In this document: positions 1-17,723 of the stretch, piece by piece
Layout of the letters: every line of letters begins with the position of its first letter
How positions within the stretch are numbered: position 1 is the stretch's first letter
Source: Ooceraea biroi
Taxonomy: Eukaryota > Arthropoda > Insecta > Hymenoptera > Formicidae
NCBI RefSeq assembly: GCF_003672135.1
Contig: NC_039506.1
Location: 4,898,001 to 4,962,000 of the forward strand
Length of the DNA: 64,000 bases
Direction: 5' to 3'
Made by a program: the position numbers and the translations under genes
The notes under the pieces: model-generated
Told to the model about the DNA's origin: nothing
The model's database searches: none
The model's input: only the letters and a program-made list of their open reading frames with translations

Positions 1-5985
<5,985 letters not shown>

Positions 5986-6059
5986 TTTCTCTGCGTTTCT
6001 TTCAACTCAGCGTCGGATCAAGCCGGCGGCGGTGCTGGCGATAAATCTCGTTTGTCACT
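5986..6059 (-). other. unc-104: Probable 5' UTR part of the first coding exon of unc-104
   Basis: Reading the minus strand upstream of the start codon at 5985, a good splice acceptor (pyrimidine-containing tract ending TCTGTTGCAG) lies immediately before base 6059. The 74 bases between it and the ATG contain no other ATG. This suggests that the first coding exon begins with a short leader and that a separate non-coding first exon and promoter lie further to the right. That upstream exon was not located. Confidence 0.4.
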
Positions 6060-6414
6060 CTGCAACAGATTATTCGTATTTAGATTGTTACGCCGCCATC
6101 AATGGATTCCCGTCGAAATCCCTTACCGTAACTTGTTAAGCTAAGATTCAGTATTGAATACAAGGTATTGAAAATTAACGTCAAGTCATTGTTAGAAAAG
6201 ATATTGTTCAGTCCTTTTTCTTCTGACTAGATTCGTGTGCAACTACGTACTTTAATAGAACATCGTTTGTGTCGCAAGTAAACAGCGAGAGAGTCGTTAC
6301 GAAACTCCATACATGTAGCTCATGTATCCTCGCCAGAAATATATCCTAGTTATTAATATATCACTTCGATAAGGGAGGCTTCTTCATCGAAGTAAATAAG
6401 AAGAGCAAAAACAT
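6060..6414. other. Intergenic or upstream-intron DNA, nothing recognised
   Basis: AT-rich sequence between the unc-104 leader acceptor and the foldback element. It probably belongs to the first unc-104 intron. No open frame, repeat or strong promoter signal was seen. Confidence 0.5.
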
Positions 6415-7417
6415 CCCAGTAAGCAAAATGTGTGCGATCTGCCAGCAGATTGGCAACAGATTACTGCAGAAGTTGATAGCCAATTGGCATCCGTTATGTC
6501 CGCATTAGGATAGTGATCTGCCAGCAGAGCCTGCTAACGGACTCTGACAGCAGATTGGCGGCAGAAACCGAGCAGGATCTGTTAACATTTGACGGCAGAT
6601 TGACAGCAGAAACCGAACAGAATCTGCAGCTTTTGGCCATTCATATTTACGATATATTAAAGCATGTGTTTACTTTTAACACACTATAAATTGGCATTTT
6701 ATATTACCATGCGTTAAAAGAACGCATTTGTTTGTTAAATTAAAGTACATTTGGCTTGATGTGTCTTTCTGACAGTTCGTTGCATAATCTCTCTTATTGT
6801 TAATTTATTCTAATCCGAAGTCCGAATTTTGCTTTCGAACTTCAGATTGCTCTTGGCGTGCGTGAACTACATGGACGTTGTCCATGGGAGCCTCTGTGCC
6901 GCGAGTGCAAAAATTTTCAGAAAAATTAATATTATCATGCCAAGGCGCGTATATTAACTTATATAACTGTTAGGCTAAATCTTAACATCGAGTAAGAACT
7001 CGACGCGTGCACCGCATAGCGGTGCGGAGCGAAAACACATATTCATAGCCGTGTAAATTTGAATACTGTCAAAAGCTGCAGATCCTGTTCGGTTTCTGCC
7101 GCCAATCTGCCGTTAGATTCCGCTCGCGCAGATCTTGCTCGGTTTCTGCTGCCAATCTGCCGTTAGATTCCGCGCGCGCAAATCTTGCTCGGTTTCTGTC
7201 GACAATCCGACTTCGAGCCATGTTTGCAGATTCTGCTCGGTTTCTGCCGCCAATCTGTTCTTAGATTTTGTGAGCAAGCTCTGTTACATTTCTGGCACCA
7301 ATTCGTCGAATTAATCGTTAACAACAACTTCTGTATGAAATTTGTTGCCTTTTGGCTGGCAATAGTTGATAGCAGATAGTTAGCATCATCTGCTTTCAGC
7401 AGACTTGGCTATCTGGG
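6415..7417. mobile_element. Non-autonomous foldback/MITE-type DNA transposon with tandem subterminal repeats
   Basis: About 1.0 kb bounded by short imperfect inverted ends (CCCAGTAAGCAAAATG on the left; the right end read on the minus strand is CCCAGATAGCCAAGTCTG). The flanking dinucleotide AT is present on both sides and is a possible target duplication. The arms carry repeated units built on CGGTTTCTGCCGCCAATCTG. On the right, units start at 7090, 7140, 7190 and 7238, giving a period of about 50 bases. On the left, the inverse units lie at about 6540-6640. The arm-to-arm match includes AAAAGCTGCAGAT/ATCTGCAGCTTTT. The middle, about 430 bases, is AT-rich and non-coding. No transposase frame exists, so it must have been moved by an enzyme encoded elsewhere. 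Confidence 0.75.
7090..7290 (+). repeat. About four tandem 50-bp subterminal repeat units of the foldback element
   Basis: Units begin CGGTTTCTG at 7090, 7140, 7190 and 7238. The first two are nearly identical over 50 bases, and the third and fourth are progressively diverged. Each unit carries CCAATCTG and an AGATTCTGCT-like segment. Arrays of this kind near transposon ends can hold transposase-binding sites; that role is inferred here. Confidence 0.7.
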
Positions 7418-8820
7418 ATAATGCGTTCTTTGCGCGGCTTATTCGTCTGCAGGAATCCTCGCTCCAGCGGGATCGTTAATCGTTGATGTAAACTACTGGC
7501 ATCAGGTGGAACGCGTAGACGCATGTTTCACGCTTTGCGCAATATTAGTTCACGCAAACATGTTCCATTACGTTTTTCTTCAAATATATTAGTGTTTGAT
7601 TTGTACATTATGCGTCATTCAAAAAATTTGCACACATACTTTTGTGCATAAAAGAGCGATTTTTGCAGAACGGACAAGAATATTTTTACACGTACAATGC
7701 GCGATTATCGAATCAATCGTTGATTGAGAAGCAATAAATTGAGAATTAATTCATTATTAACGAATGTTTCATTGAATCGAATTTCGGATTGACTTTCATT
7801 GTTTCATCGAGAAACATTTGAAACTCGACGACACTACACGACAAACTTTTAATCGCAAGTCGCAGAACGAGGGAATCGGATCGTTCGATTTTTCGAAGAG
7901 TGCGATGTAATAATGAACTAGTAAAGTGTAACGACGACTCTCACGTTTACGAACGTCGGCGAAGAGCAGCGCGGGCCATTGATCCATCCAGAAATATATA
8001 CGTTATCAGATATGGAAGAATAATTGATTAATCAGCACCGGGATCGATTTATTCCGAGGAAAAAGTCATATTTCGCGAAAAAGATACATTCTTCGTAATT
8101 AACTTGGAGGACGAGACGAGTTCTTCGAAAACAAAATGTGATTCATAGCCCTTTAGGGAAAATTAACATTTTCGAGAGAAACGCCGTAATACATGAAATT
8201 ACGCACATTTGGGGAGCAGAGATGCCCGGAGCGTGCGCATTACGTCTAGGTATACTTTATGACTCAGAATTGTATCTGACAGTTTAGTATCATTTGACAT
8301 CCGCGTTTGACATGACGTAAGAGATATTAAATATACGATTAGAAAATCGATAGTAACAATTTGTAAATTTATCAAACTAACGCATTTTTGAATTTTATCT
8401 TTATTCTGAAAACATAGTTTTCAAATTTTATCATTAGTAAAATAATATCTAGATACGTGCGTTTCAAATACCCATCAATTGCGCGCAACTTCATGCATTA
8501 AGGGATTTCCTCCTCGAGTATATAATATTTGTATGACTTTCCTCGATTAATAATCAATTATATAATTATTAATAATACGTTTACGGGGACCTAACAAAAT
8601 TGGAACCATCGAAATCCATAAAACTGGTAAAAAATATACAACCGCGAGAAGGCTATTGAAGAATATGATTGTATAACATTACTAAAAGCAAACAGATGTT
8701 TTAACGAATCACCACTAATGAGAGACAAAAATGTAATATGCAATGCAACGCACAAATAATCAGTTACATTAAATCTCTTTTCAATCATGCGATATTAAAC
8801 TAAGAATCGTAGAAATTCCG
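7418..8820. other. AT-rich non-coding stretch
   Basis: About 1.4 kb of AT-rich DNA with only short frames that look random in composition. No splice-bounded exon, RNA gene or repeat was recognised. Confidence 0.5.
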
Positions 8821-8942
8821 ATTCCGACCAAGAAGCGTCTGCCATTTGTCAGAAGTTCGCGAGACTCATACGGACCACTCGAAGCAGTCACGGACGTGCA
8901 TCGCGTCATCATGGATCATCACGAGAGGTACGAACGCGCACG

Positions 8943-9296
8943 ATGGAAGGAAACGAAGAACCGCGACACACCGTTAATGACGGATATTCGTCCTGCGAGA
9001 GCAATTTCGCGATCGAACGTGCAAAACACCATCGGCGGCGACGGCAGCGGCGGCGTGATCGATACGTCCGAGTATTCGCGGCGGAAGGTCCGGAAGGCGA
9101 GGCGGAGGAGGCGAGGAACGGCCGCGCGCGGCGTATACGTGGATTTTTACGATCGATCGTCCGCACAACGTTCTCGACGGAGGAGGACACGGAGGACGGA
9201 AGGCTTACCTTCGTCGAGGCCGCGCTTCTCGCCAACCAACTCGGCAAGTCTCTCCCGCGAAGAGCGGTAGCTTTTCTCGAGAAACTCGCGAAATGA
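8943..9296 (+). CDS. Hypothetical small basic protein, 117 residues
   Basis: ATG in an acceptable context (CACGATGGAAGG), followed by 117 codons and TGA. The third codon positions are strongly biased to G and C with TTC, CTC, ATC and AAC preferred. This is what one expects of a real gene in a GC-rich insect island, and the other frames across the same bases do not show it as well. Residues 1-25 are mixed polar, 29-40 are a run rich in arginine (nuclear-signal-like), about 45-60 are acidic, and the C-terminal 35 residues form a plausible amphipathic helix ending FLEKLAK. No domain or family was recognised. An ATG in another frame at 8911 opens a 119-residue Arg-rich frame over the same DNA, and one of the two must be a shadow. 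An AGCAGTCACG initiator-like sequence lies near 8885. Confidence 0.35.
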   Translation: MEGNEEPRHTVNDGYSSCESNFAIERAKHHRRRRQRRRDRYVRVFAAEGPEGEAEEARNGRARRIRGFLRSIVRTTFSTEEDTEDGRLTFVEAALLANQLGKSLPRRAVAFLEKLAK

Positions 9297-9888
9297 CGCG
9301 CCACGGAAAGATCGACGGAGTCGTCAAGAGGGGCAAAGGTCGTGACGGCTCACCGCTGCTGTGTCGGCTATGTCGGCCATCCGCTGGGCGATCCGTGATC
9401 CGCGAGATCCTCGCTGGCGGACATTATAGCGACGTATAGTTCACGTAATTACACTCGCACGCACGTCGATTACTCGCGCCGCGACAATGTACTCAGCGCG
9501 AGTTAACGAGCCACCCCTGCTTGCCTACCAGGAACGAGCAGTCGCTGTTCGCCGTATCGTCGAGCGACACCAACCCCCGTTCTCGCCCCGTGCGCTGACG
9601 ACGTTACGGCCGCGGGCGCCTGCGTGCTGTTGCGACTTCGCGTTCCTGACGGCGACGAACGACCGACTGGGGTAGGGATGCACGAGTTCAGTAGGCTAGT
9701 GCTGCTTCTCCGTCCCTTCGCAGGTAATACGAGTATCGATATTTCTCGATATTTCCAAGAAAAGCATCCGAGTCGTTGCAGTATCAGGATCATGCACGAA
9801 GCAGAAACCTCAAATCTCTGCTATGATCGAAGAGGAGAATCAAAGAGACGGACAGCGATAAGAGCGATCGATATCTTGGAGAAATATA
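9297..9888. other. GC-rich flank, no gene recognised
   Basis: GC-rich then mixed sequence between the small hypothetical frame and the mariner. Several frames overlap on both strands, as is usual for CpG-rich DNA. None shows a motif or splice-bounded structure that I can support. Confidence 0.4.
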
Positions 9889-11173
9889 TTGGGTTGGCCA
9901 AAAAGTAATTGCGTTTTTTTCCAATAGATGGACATACATACCTTGAAATGTAACTAACTTCGTTCTAAACCGCAAATTCATTATGTAGGTTAACTCACGG
10001 TTCAAGCTTGTTTTAGAAAAAGAAAGTACACGATTTCGTTAACAATTGTTTGTTTGCCGTCGATTTCAAAATGGAAAATCAAAAAGAACATTTTCGTCAT
10101 ATTTTGTTTTATTACTTCCGAAAAGGGAAAAACGCTGTGCAAGCTCATAAAAAGTTATGTCATGTATATGGCGAAGATGCTTTAAAACTGCGGCAGTGTC
10201 AAAATTCGTTTACTAAATTTCGATCTGCAGATTTTAATGTGAAAGATGCACCACGCTCAGGAAGGCCAATCGAAATTGATGATGACAAAATAAAGGCACT
10301 GATCGATTCCAATCGGCGTTTAACGACACGAGAGATTGCTGAGAATCTTAACGTATCGAAATCGAGTGTTGAAAACCATTTAAAACGACTTGGATACATT
10401 AGTAAGCTCGACATTTGGGTACCACATGAGCTCAAAGAAATTCATCTCACTAAGCGTATTGACATCTGCGATTCTCTTTTGAAACGTGAGGAAAATGATC
10501 GATTTTTGAAACGTATGATAACAGGCGACGAAAAATCGATCGTCTACAACAACGTCAAACGAAAAAGATCGTGGAGCAAGCGTGATGAACCTGCTCAAAG
10601 CACTTGAAAAGCAGATATTCACCAAAGAAAGATTATGCTGTCAGTCTGGTGGGACTTTAAAGGTATTGTGTATTTTGAGCTGCTTGCAAGGAATCAAACC
10701 ATTAATTCAGACGTATACTGTCGTCAACTGGATAAATTAAATGATGCCATCAAACAGAAACGTCGAGAATTGGTGAATCGCAAAGGTTTTGTGTTTCACC
10801 ATGATAACGCTAGACCACGTACAAGTTTGGTCACTCGTGAAAAATTGTTGCAGCTTGGATGGGATGTGTTACCACATCCACCATATTCGCCAGACCTGAC
10901 ACCATCAGATTACCATTTGTTTCGTTCTTTGCAAAACGCCTTGAATGGTAAAACTTTTACTGCTGATGAGGATATCAAATCGTTCTTGGAATTGTTTTTT
11001 GCTGAAAAAGATAAGAACCTTTTTGAGCGCGGAATCTTGAAGTTGCCTGAAAAATGGCAAAAGATAATCAAACAAAATGGACAATATATTGTTTAATAAA
11101 GTTTTTGTTTCCCATGAAAAATTCGCCTTTTATTTATATAAAAAAAAACGCAATTACTTTTTGGCCAACCCAA
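9889..11173 (+). mobile_element. Full-length mariner transposon (1285 bp), TA target duplication
   Basis: Both ends carry about 32-bp perfect terminal inverted repeats starting TTGGGTTGGCCAAAAAG, at 9889-9920 and 11142-11173. The target dinucleotide TA is duplicated directly outside (9887-9888 and 11174-11175). The length is the classic 1.28 kb of the mariner family. The interior holds one transposase frame in the plus direction, disrupted by a single in-frame stop. Perfectly matched ends and an almost intact frame indicate a young insertion. The copy could still be mobilised by enzyme supplied from another copy. Confidence 0.97.
10071..11096 (+). pseudogene. Mariner transposase, broken by one in-frame TGA
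   Basis: The frame from ATG 10071 to TAA 11094-11096 spans 341 codons, normal for a mariner transposase, with no frameshift. The N-terminal half has the helix-turn-helix DNA-binding regions, including the APRSGRP linker and TTREIAENLNVSKSSVENHL. The catalytic D,D34D triad is complete: Asp 153 in TGDE, Asp 245 in HHDNARP and Asp 280 in SPDLTPSDYH, with exactly 34 residues between the last two. Codon 179 (10605-10607) is TGA shortly after a SWSKRDEPAQ block, so the product is cut before the second aspartate. Relatives commonly have Trp after TGDEK; here it is Ser. Relatives commonly have RPHT after HHDNA; here it is RPRT. These may be further inactivating changes. The call as non-functional rests on the stop codon. 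Confidence 0.95.
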
Positions 11174-12200
11174 TACATATGTTTCGTCAGCGCAATTGTT
11201 ATCTTTCTTCTTGCGTATCTGTTTATAGAGCTGGTATTACAAGTTAGTTACACTCAAGTCTTGTAATCGATAAAATCAATAAGCTTGATCGTAATATCGA
11301 AATTAAATATTCAATATTTCTTGGATTTCTTATAGCTTATTTTTACAAGTTTAAATCAATATATTTACTTTTTTGTATTATTATATCATGTAATTTATTC
11401 AATTTCAAAAAACACTGTGACAAATAACGTAATATAAAAATCATATATATGTCACATAGAAGAATGGATGTCACGCCGGACGATACATATTTTAGGTATT
11501 TTTTATATATATATTTTTAGTGCCTCTCTGTATTGTGCTATTATCTCACATTACCCAAGGCAAAAAATTTACCGCCGCGTTGTCATCTGAATATGACGAA
11601 CAGACAATGCATTGTCTGCATGCATAGTATTGGTTATTATTACCTTTCAGCTTTTATAACCGCGTGTATTGTACATTGCACGCAGAGACGAAGATATTAA
11701 GCATAGATATCAGAGTGTTCTAAATGTGAGCTTTTATGAAAGAAGTCGGACAGTGATTGATTAATCCCGCATGGTTCTATCTCATCTGTATCAATCAAAT
11801 AAGGAAATATTATCGAAGCTTTTATTAAAAATATCGGAGATTGAATCTCAGAGATCATACGTGAAGAAATGGTCATGTTCCATCTTTATAGAAAACTGCA
11901 TTCAAATAATTCTGAATGTATAAGAGAAGAATAATGTTCTTATTTTGATTGCAGCAGCTCCAATTATACTGGCAGCTTTAATTGAAACTATCTCAAACTT
12001 TCTCCAAGTTAAAGTTTCAGTTAACAAATTAGGATCCTTTATTCGCAACGGTGAATTTCAAAATATTAAGCAATTTTAAGAGATAAATTTATTACCGTGA
12101 CAAATTTGTCAAAATTGAAACTAGAAAAACTAGACGTCGAGTTGAGACGCAAAACTGCATCCACCTAAAAAAGCTAGCGATAACATTCGAGAATGTATCG
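11174..12200. other. AT-rich non-coding DNA right of the mariner
   Basis: About 1 kb with numerous TATATA runs and no frame longer than chance. No element ends were noticed. Confidence 0.5.
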
Positions 12201-13300
12201 CACAGGCCATAGATGATTGCGCGAGAAATTGAGTAAAGTGAAAATCGATCGCGCGTCGGCAATCACGACGAAGTTACGCGAGACTCGCAGGCATGTGTTG
12301 GTCTCTCGATATCGCTTCTCGACAAGTTTCATCCAAATCATCTCGAGCGAATCATCCTCGCGGTGTCCTCGTGGGAAATTTCATTTCGCGAAACGAGGGA
12401 ATTCCTCCGCGCTCTCCTCCACATTTCGCAGAACACTTGAGTTCGTCGATGCGTGCGATCAGCCGGCCATCCAGGCTGATGATGCATCGTGGATGCGCAC
12501 GGGGGCGATTAATCGACGGCTCACCTCCCCGACGGCGAGAGAGTCAACGCGGCGTCGCGCGTCACCCCTTTGCGTCTTTCCGGCGTGATTCAATTCCGCG
12601 CCCCCGGAATGTCGTTCGTCCCCGCCTAGCCGTTCCTCTCGGAGCTTCCGAGTGGCATCGCGATGCCGGCGTAGCACTAGGAGTGGTGGTTGGATCCGAG
12701 TCAACGTGGCCACCCACACAGAACGCACACGCGCTCGCACGTGCGCGAGCGTATGTGCGTATATGCGTCAGGCGCGCGCGCGCACGAAGAGGCGGCGGGG
12801 GTGCGCGCGTCGATCGACACGAGCGTAGTGGTCCAGGGCCGCGTCGGGCCGCTTTCTCGGTTTATGGACCAATCGCGTCGCGCCTGGCGGGGAGGAAATC
12901 AATAGCCCGCGAAGGTACACCGGGTGACGTCAGCCTTGCAACCCGACGATCGACCGACGCGACGCAGGCGGCGCCGGCCAATTTCCACGGAGCAATCAAT
13001 AAGTAAAGATACCCACAACGATATCACCGACGATGCCGCGCGTACGTACGTACACGGGGATGTACGTACACGCACGCACGTGCATGTGCGGGAGGCTTCG
13101 GTGGCGCGTGCCCCGTCACTCTTCCTTCGACTTCGGCGTCGATTAATTATACAAAAATCATCCCCTTTTCGCGCGGCGACACCGACGCGCCGCCCTCGGG
13201 GGCAAATTATTAACGCGTCCGCGTATGAGGGAGAGAGAGAGGGGGGGGGGAGGATGAGCAGGAGGAGAGCCAGCGTCGCCGCGTCGATCACTTTGTAAAT
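12200..13300. other. CpG-rich island, no recognisable protein
   Basis: GC-rich DNA dense in CpG with alternating purine-pyrimidine stretches (CACGCACACGCGC-like at 12715-12790 and 13045-13090). Long open frames occur on both strands at once (for example 12293-13006 plus and 12899-13291 minus), which is the expected artefact of few stop codons. It resembles a promoter or first-exon island. No ATG or splice pair stands out. Confidence 0.4.
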
Positions 13301-15140
13301 TTGCGAATTTCCAAGAAATTTCGACTTATCAAGAATTTAACGAGGCGAGATAATGTCTTGTTGTTTCGCTTCTACCGCAGAATGAGAATGGTGGATAAAG
13401 ATGATGATATCGTGCATATATATAATAATTTAGTTTTCTTCTACCTCCAACGGATTTATCGATTATATTTTATTTCTTAAAATGATTAAGAAAGACTTTA
13501 ATTATACGCCACTAAAGAGTCATTTACTTATATTAAGTTCTTTCTTCATGTCTTGCATTTTTTAAGTTTTGGTATTTTGTGTCAAAGAAAGAGATTATGA
13601 AAAATCTATAATACTATCACGTTTATGTTGTGTGTGTCAAAATTGACAAACATTTCTATGAAAATGTTTAATTTTCGTAAAATCTGTTTTCCCAAACCGA
13701 GTTTTTATTAATTTTTCTTAATTTTAATCTGGTTATAATACAGTTAATATATTTATATGCATACGCGAAACATCTATACACAGTACATATAAATATATAT
13801 TGTGACACAATATGACTTTCGAAGAAGACAACTTATTTTAGTTGTTTAAGCGAAAATAACCGATATCCCATGACAAAGTGTTCAAAAACTGGAGCAGTCG
13901 ATTTTAGCTCCATGCCCGCTTTATTTTATTCAGAATTCTTTTGTCTATCGAAAACGCAATTAAATAAACGTCATCTGTTTTTAAAAATTCCCTATATTCA
14001 ATAAACGTTGAAATAAAATCTCATTAAAACTCAAATTGTCTGCGTTTTCCAATATCTTATTAAAAGTCGTTCGAGATACGCAGAACAATCTTTTATTATT
14101 CACTCATTCATTATTCACGGGCGCATTATATCTGGAAATCCATTTATATTCCTGATCTAGATTGACGTTTTTGTTAAGAAAGAAAATAGTAAAAAAAATT
14201 TAACACTTAATCAACAAGATGAGCCTTTAACTTGTGCAAATCGTACTATTTTGATGATAAAACCCGACAATCCGGTTGTTTCTGGAATCAGAGATCGAGA
14301 GACTCCGAGTCATTCGAAATATCACTCGTTAACGGTTACGACTCTCAAAACATTACGATCACCACTGACCTACCCCAGCACTTTGTTTATATCGCGGAAC
14401 AGTGGTCATCCATTTACGGCCTATTCTGCCCGTCGAACCCTTCAACCCTTCTTTACACACCTCTGGCCTTTCTTACATACGCAAGTTAAATCGTTATATA
14501 TATTCCCATGCCATTTCGCACCAGTCAATCCGAGGGACACTCTCCATAACGATTCGTGACAGCAGAGGAAGGGTTGAAGTGCGACGAGAGTAACGGGACA
14601 GATTGCTCGCAAATCGATGTCACCGAATGAACTTTGAGCTCGAGTCTTGCTTCAGCAAAAAATGTCCAAGTACGCTGTCAATTCTCGGGTTGAAGTATTC
14701 TCTGAACAAAGTCAGTTCAACGTAAATAACTGATTAAACAAATAATAAAATATATGATGTTCGCAATTGTAAAATGAGCTTGTATACTCAATATATATTT
14801 AATATCCTTTTCTGATTTTCAATCCAGACTATCGCTAGATCGACTAATTCTCGCACGAACGTTGCAAAACTGCAAGCAGTAAATTCTGACAAGTAGAAAC
14901 CTATTCTGATACAATTCGCAAAGCGTAATTGACTTCGTACAAACTCCGATCGCAAAATTTCATCATACGCGCCTATTTTGGTGCACTTCCGACTGCCTCA
15001 GAGTCGCAATTCAAACGACGAAATGGAGCATAGCATTTATCTCGAGACGAACAACGAAACGGTCCACTCTTAGGCTCACGAAGGAACGATCGGCTGCAAA
15101 AAACGGTTTTCAACGTCGCTCGGAAATGACGGACAAAGGC
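13300..15140. other. AT-rich non-coding stretch
   Basis: AT-rich and without supported exons. Short frames near 14230-14590 overlap each other in three registers and show no coding bias. Confidence 0.45.
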
Positions 15141-15830
15141 GGTTCGATCGCTCGGTTGCTGACGCTTCCGGAAAGCGCTCGACGCCGCGGTTCGTCGATA
15201 ACGAAGCTGCTTAAATAAATAATCGTCTAGGCCGGTGACAGTCGAGTGGTCGACGTCGCGATCGCACGGCGCGTACGCACGCACGCATTGGCGACGCGTC
15301 GCGGTGGTTGCGTACGCTGAGCAAGTGCGACGCGGGAGCGTGCAAGAGCGCGGTGCAGTCGGTGCAGCAACTCACCAGATACGCTGGCAGCGACGTGAAA
15401 ACAGCTGAGGTCCTACGGCCATACTGGTTCCGTGCGATCTCGCGACGTTTCGCGGAGGAAGCGACGAGCGTGCACGCTGCGCGTCACGGCGCCACTCGGC
15501 GGTGCGACGTCGTCGTCGACGACGGTGTCCCGACGCCCGCCCGAAAGATCGATCGTCGAAGGCGCGCGACTCCGAAGTTCGAACGGCGTTCCCTCTCCTC
15601 TGCGTCCCGTCCGCGTTGCGGGAGCGGCGGCTGCGAAGTCGTGCTCGCCGCGCGCCTCCAACTCGACGCGCAACCTCGCACGCGCTCTCGGGCTTGCGCT
15701 CTCTCGCCGCGCTGTCACTCTCGTTGCGACGAGAGGGCGAGACCGCGATCCCTCTTTGTCCGCGCGCGGACAACGAAGCTTTTCTTTCGAAACGGGGATG
15801 AATCATAAAGCTTGTTGTCGGATATCGTTT
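15140..15830. other. CpG-rich island upstream of the SOD2 3' end
   Basis: About 700 bases of very CpG-rich DNA with simultaneous long frames on both strands, none with recognisable content. A CAGTCGAGTGG initiator-like sequence lies near 15239, inside a GC-rich context. It may be a promoter island for a plus-strand transcript convergent with SOD2, but no splice-linked coding exon was found. Confidence 0.35.
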
Positions 15831-16037
15831 CGAACATAACCTAACCTTGTCCTCTTTATTGCGTTAACTGGCGGAATGGAACGTCTTGCACGCGACTAAT
15901 CGAGCAGAGTAAATTATATTTCCGGGAAAGGTGTAAAAGTATGATCCAATTATTTTTTATTTGTGTATAAATAAAGGATTGTATCTCGTCAGTTATCGTG
16001 TAACAAATGATTCGAAGGAAACAAAGATCTGGAGCAT

Positions 16038-16043
16038 TTTATT
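16038..16043 (-). terminator. Candidate polyadenylation signal for SOD2
   Basis: AATAAA on the minus strand, about 310 bases beyond the SOD2 stop codon. Other AATAAA-like sequences lie near 15950-15975, so the exact cleavage site is uncertain. Confidence 0.4.
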
Positions 16044-16352
16044 TTATACATAAATGCATACTTTGCATACAGCTATCTATACAAATATAAAGAAACACTT
16101 TTATGCAGTTTTTGAGATATCACTACCAATAAAGGCAGATTATGATAAGCTTTTCCTCTTCTTACACTCATTTTACTTCCCTAGCAGTCAATTGTAATCA
16201 TACAAACTTTAGATACAGCCTACAAAGAAACAGGAAAATCACAGGCATATTATCCAGCAATACCCAAGTAAAGCCTAAATAAAAATGTCACTTTTTAGTA
16301 TGAAACTTTGATATTACAAAGGTATTTAACTATTCAACAACTGCGTTGCCTC

Positions 16353-17714
16353 TTAGCAGCCGGCAGCAGTCTTGAAACGTGCGTTTACGTCCTTCCAATT
16401 GACAATGTCGAAAATCGCCTTCACGTAATCGGGTCGTACGTTCTTGTATTGCAAGTAATAGGCGTGCTCCCATACGTCGATGCCGAAGAGAGGAATAAGA
16501 CCAGTCGTGGCCTGGAGTGGATCTTGATTTGCACATGTCGCTATCTTGAGCGACTTTGTCTTTTGATCGTATCCAAGCCAGCCCCAACCGGAGCCCTGAA
16601 TCGCCACGGTAGTCTCTGATAAGCGTTTCTTCATCTCCTCCATGCTGGAGAAATCCTTTTGAATTTGCTTCACAAGAGCGGCTGCAAAAATATATGAAAA
16701 TATACAGCTTTAATTACTACACGTGTACTGTTTGAACCTTTCACATAAAATTTAAACGTTTCATTTTATATTCTAAATATAAAAGGACCAGACTAGTTAA
16801 TCTGCTTGTTTTTTCAATCTCACCGTCTGGTTCACCACCGTGGGGCGAAAGATTGCACCAAAAAATCGAGTGATTAAGATGACCACCACCGTTGAACTTG
16901 ATGGCTGGAGCCAGGGCAATTTGTGTGTTAACGTCACCCTTCGCAACTGCTTCCTTCAGTTTTTCTTCAGCAACGTTCAAGTTGTTAACGTAGGTCGCAT
17001 GATGTTTAGAATGATGAAGCTGCATAATTTCAGCGCATATGATAGGCTCCAGAGCTTTGTAATCGTACGGCAAGTCCGGGAGCGAGTGCTTTGATCTTGT
17101 AAACACATCTTTGCTGAAAAATGCATTGCATCATTAATAATGTAATAATGTGTATTGTATCATCTATGAAGAAATTGAAAATTTCAAAAAGATTATAATA
17201 AACAGTAATTCTGCTAATAAAAGCAGCAGTGAATAGATTTGAAATGAGATTTTTAATCAAAGCGACAGGTCAAACAGTTTATCATGAGTATTTGATAACT
17301 AGCTTAATTATATCAGCAAATATATTGCGAAACTGTTTCTCGATTTCACATTTCAACTTGTTTTAGTACATTAATATAAAAATCTATTTATCATAAAATG
17401 AATCTACAGACAGTCGGCATCCATAATTTGCTTTTTAACAATCAGTCAATCAGCTACATACACTTTCTGCAAACGGATCTTTCACTTGTGGAAACTAACG
17501 CGCAATAATTAAATTATGAACAATTAATGTCTAATTTCTAATTTGATTTAAATACCAATCCAATAACGCCTAATTTGTCAACAATATAAATGATAAGAGT
17601 TGAGTATACAAACTAGGTTAAAAATTATATAACACCAAGAAACCGGGAAATGTAACAATGATCTTGTAATACGTACATCGTGTTAGACATGAGAATACGC
17701 CGGGCTGCGAACAT
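16353..17714 (-). CDS. Sod2: Mitochondrial manganese superoxide dismutase, complete, three exons
   Basis: Converts superoxide to oxygen and hydrogen peroxide in the mitochondrial matrix. Exons on the minus strand: 17714-17677, 17113-16824 and 16681-16353 (TAA included), all with GT-AG introns and consistent phases, giving 218 residues. Residues 1-20 ([20 protein letters not shown]) are a basic, acid-poor mitochondrial targeting peptide. The mature enzyme begins near [11 protein letters not shown]. The four manganese ligands are visible: His 46 in QLHHSKHH, His 94 in GGGHLNHS, and Asp 178 and His 182 in [10 protein letters not shown]. The gateway Tyr 54 and the Gln 162 of NQDPLQ, typical of the manganese form, are also present. 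Length is normal for the family. A second in-frame ATG at 17723 would add three residues (MSI). I chose 17714 because its -3 base is A, and this is not certain. The gene stands alone with no linked partner. Confidence 0.97.
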
Positions 17715-17723
17715 GATTGACAT

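Noticed and set aside
7090..7290. CRISPR-like regular repeats
   Set aside because: Contiguous 50-bp tandem units with no unique spacers, inside a eukaryotic transposon.
12293..13006. 237-codon plus frame in the CpG island
   Set aside because: Arg/Ala/Pro-rich translation typical of stop-poor GC-rich DNA. Equally long frames occur on the opposite strand, and there is no motif.
15372..15839. Overlapping frames on both strands near 15.6 kb
   Set aside because: Five or more frames are open at once, which reflects CpG-rich composition. None has a recognisable sequence.
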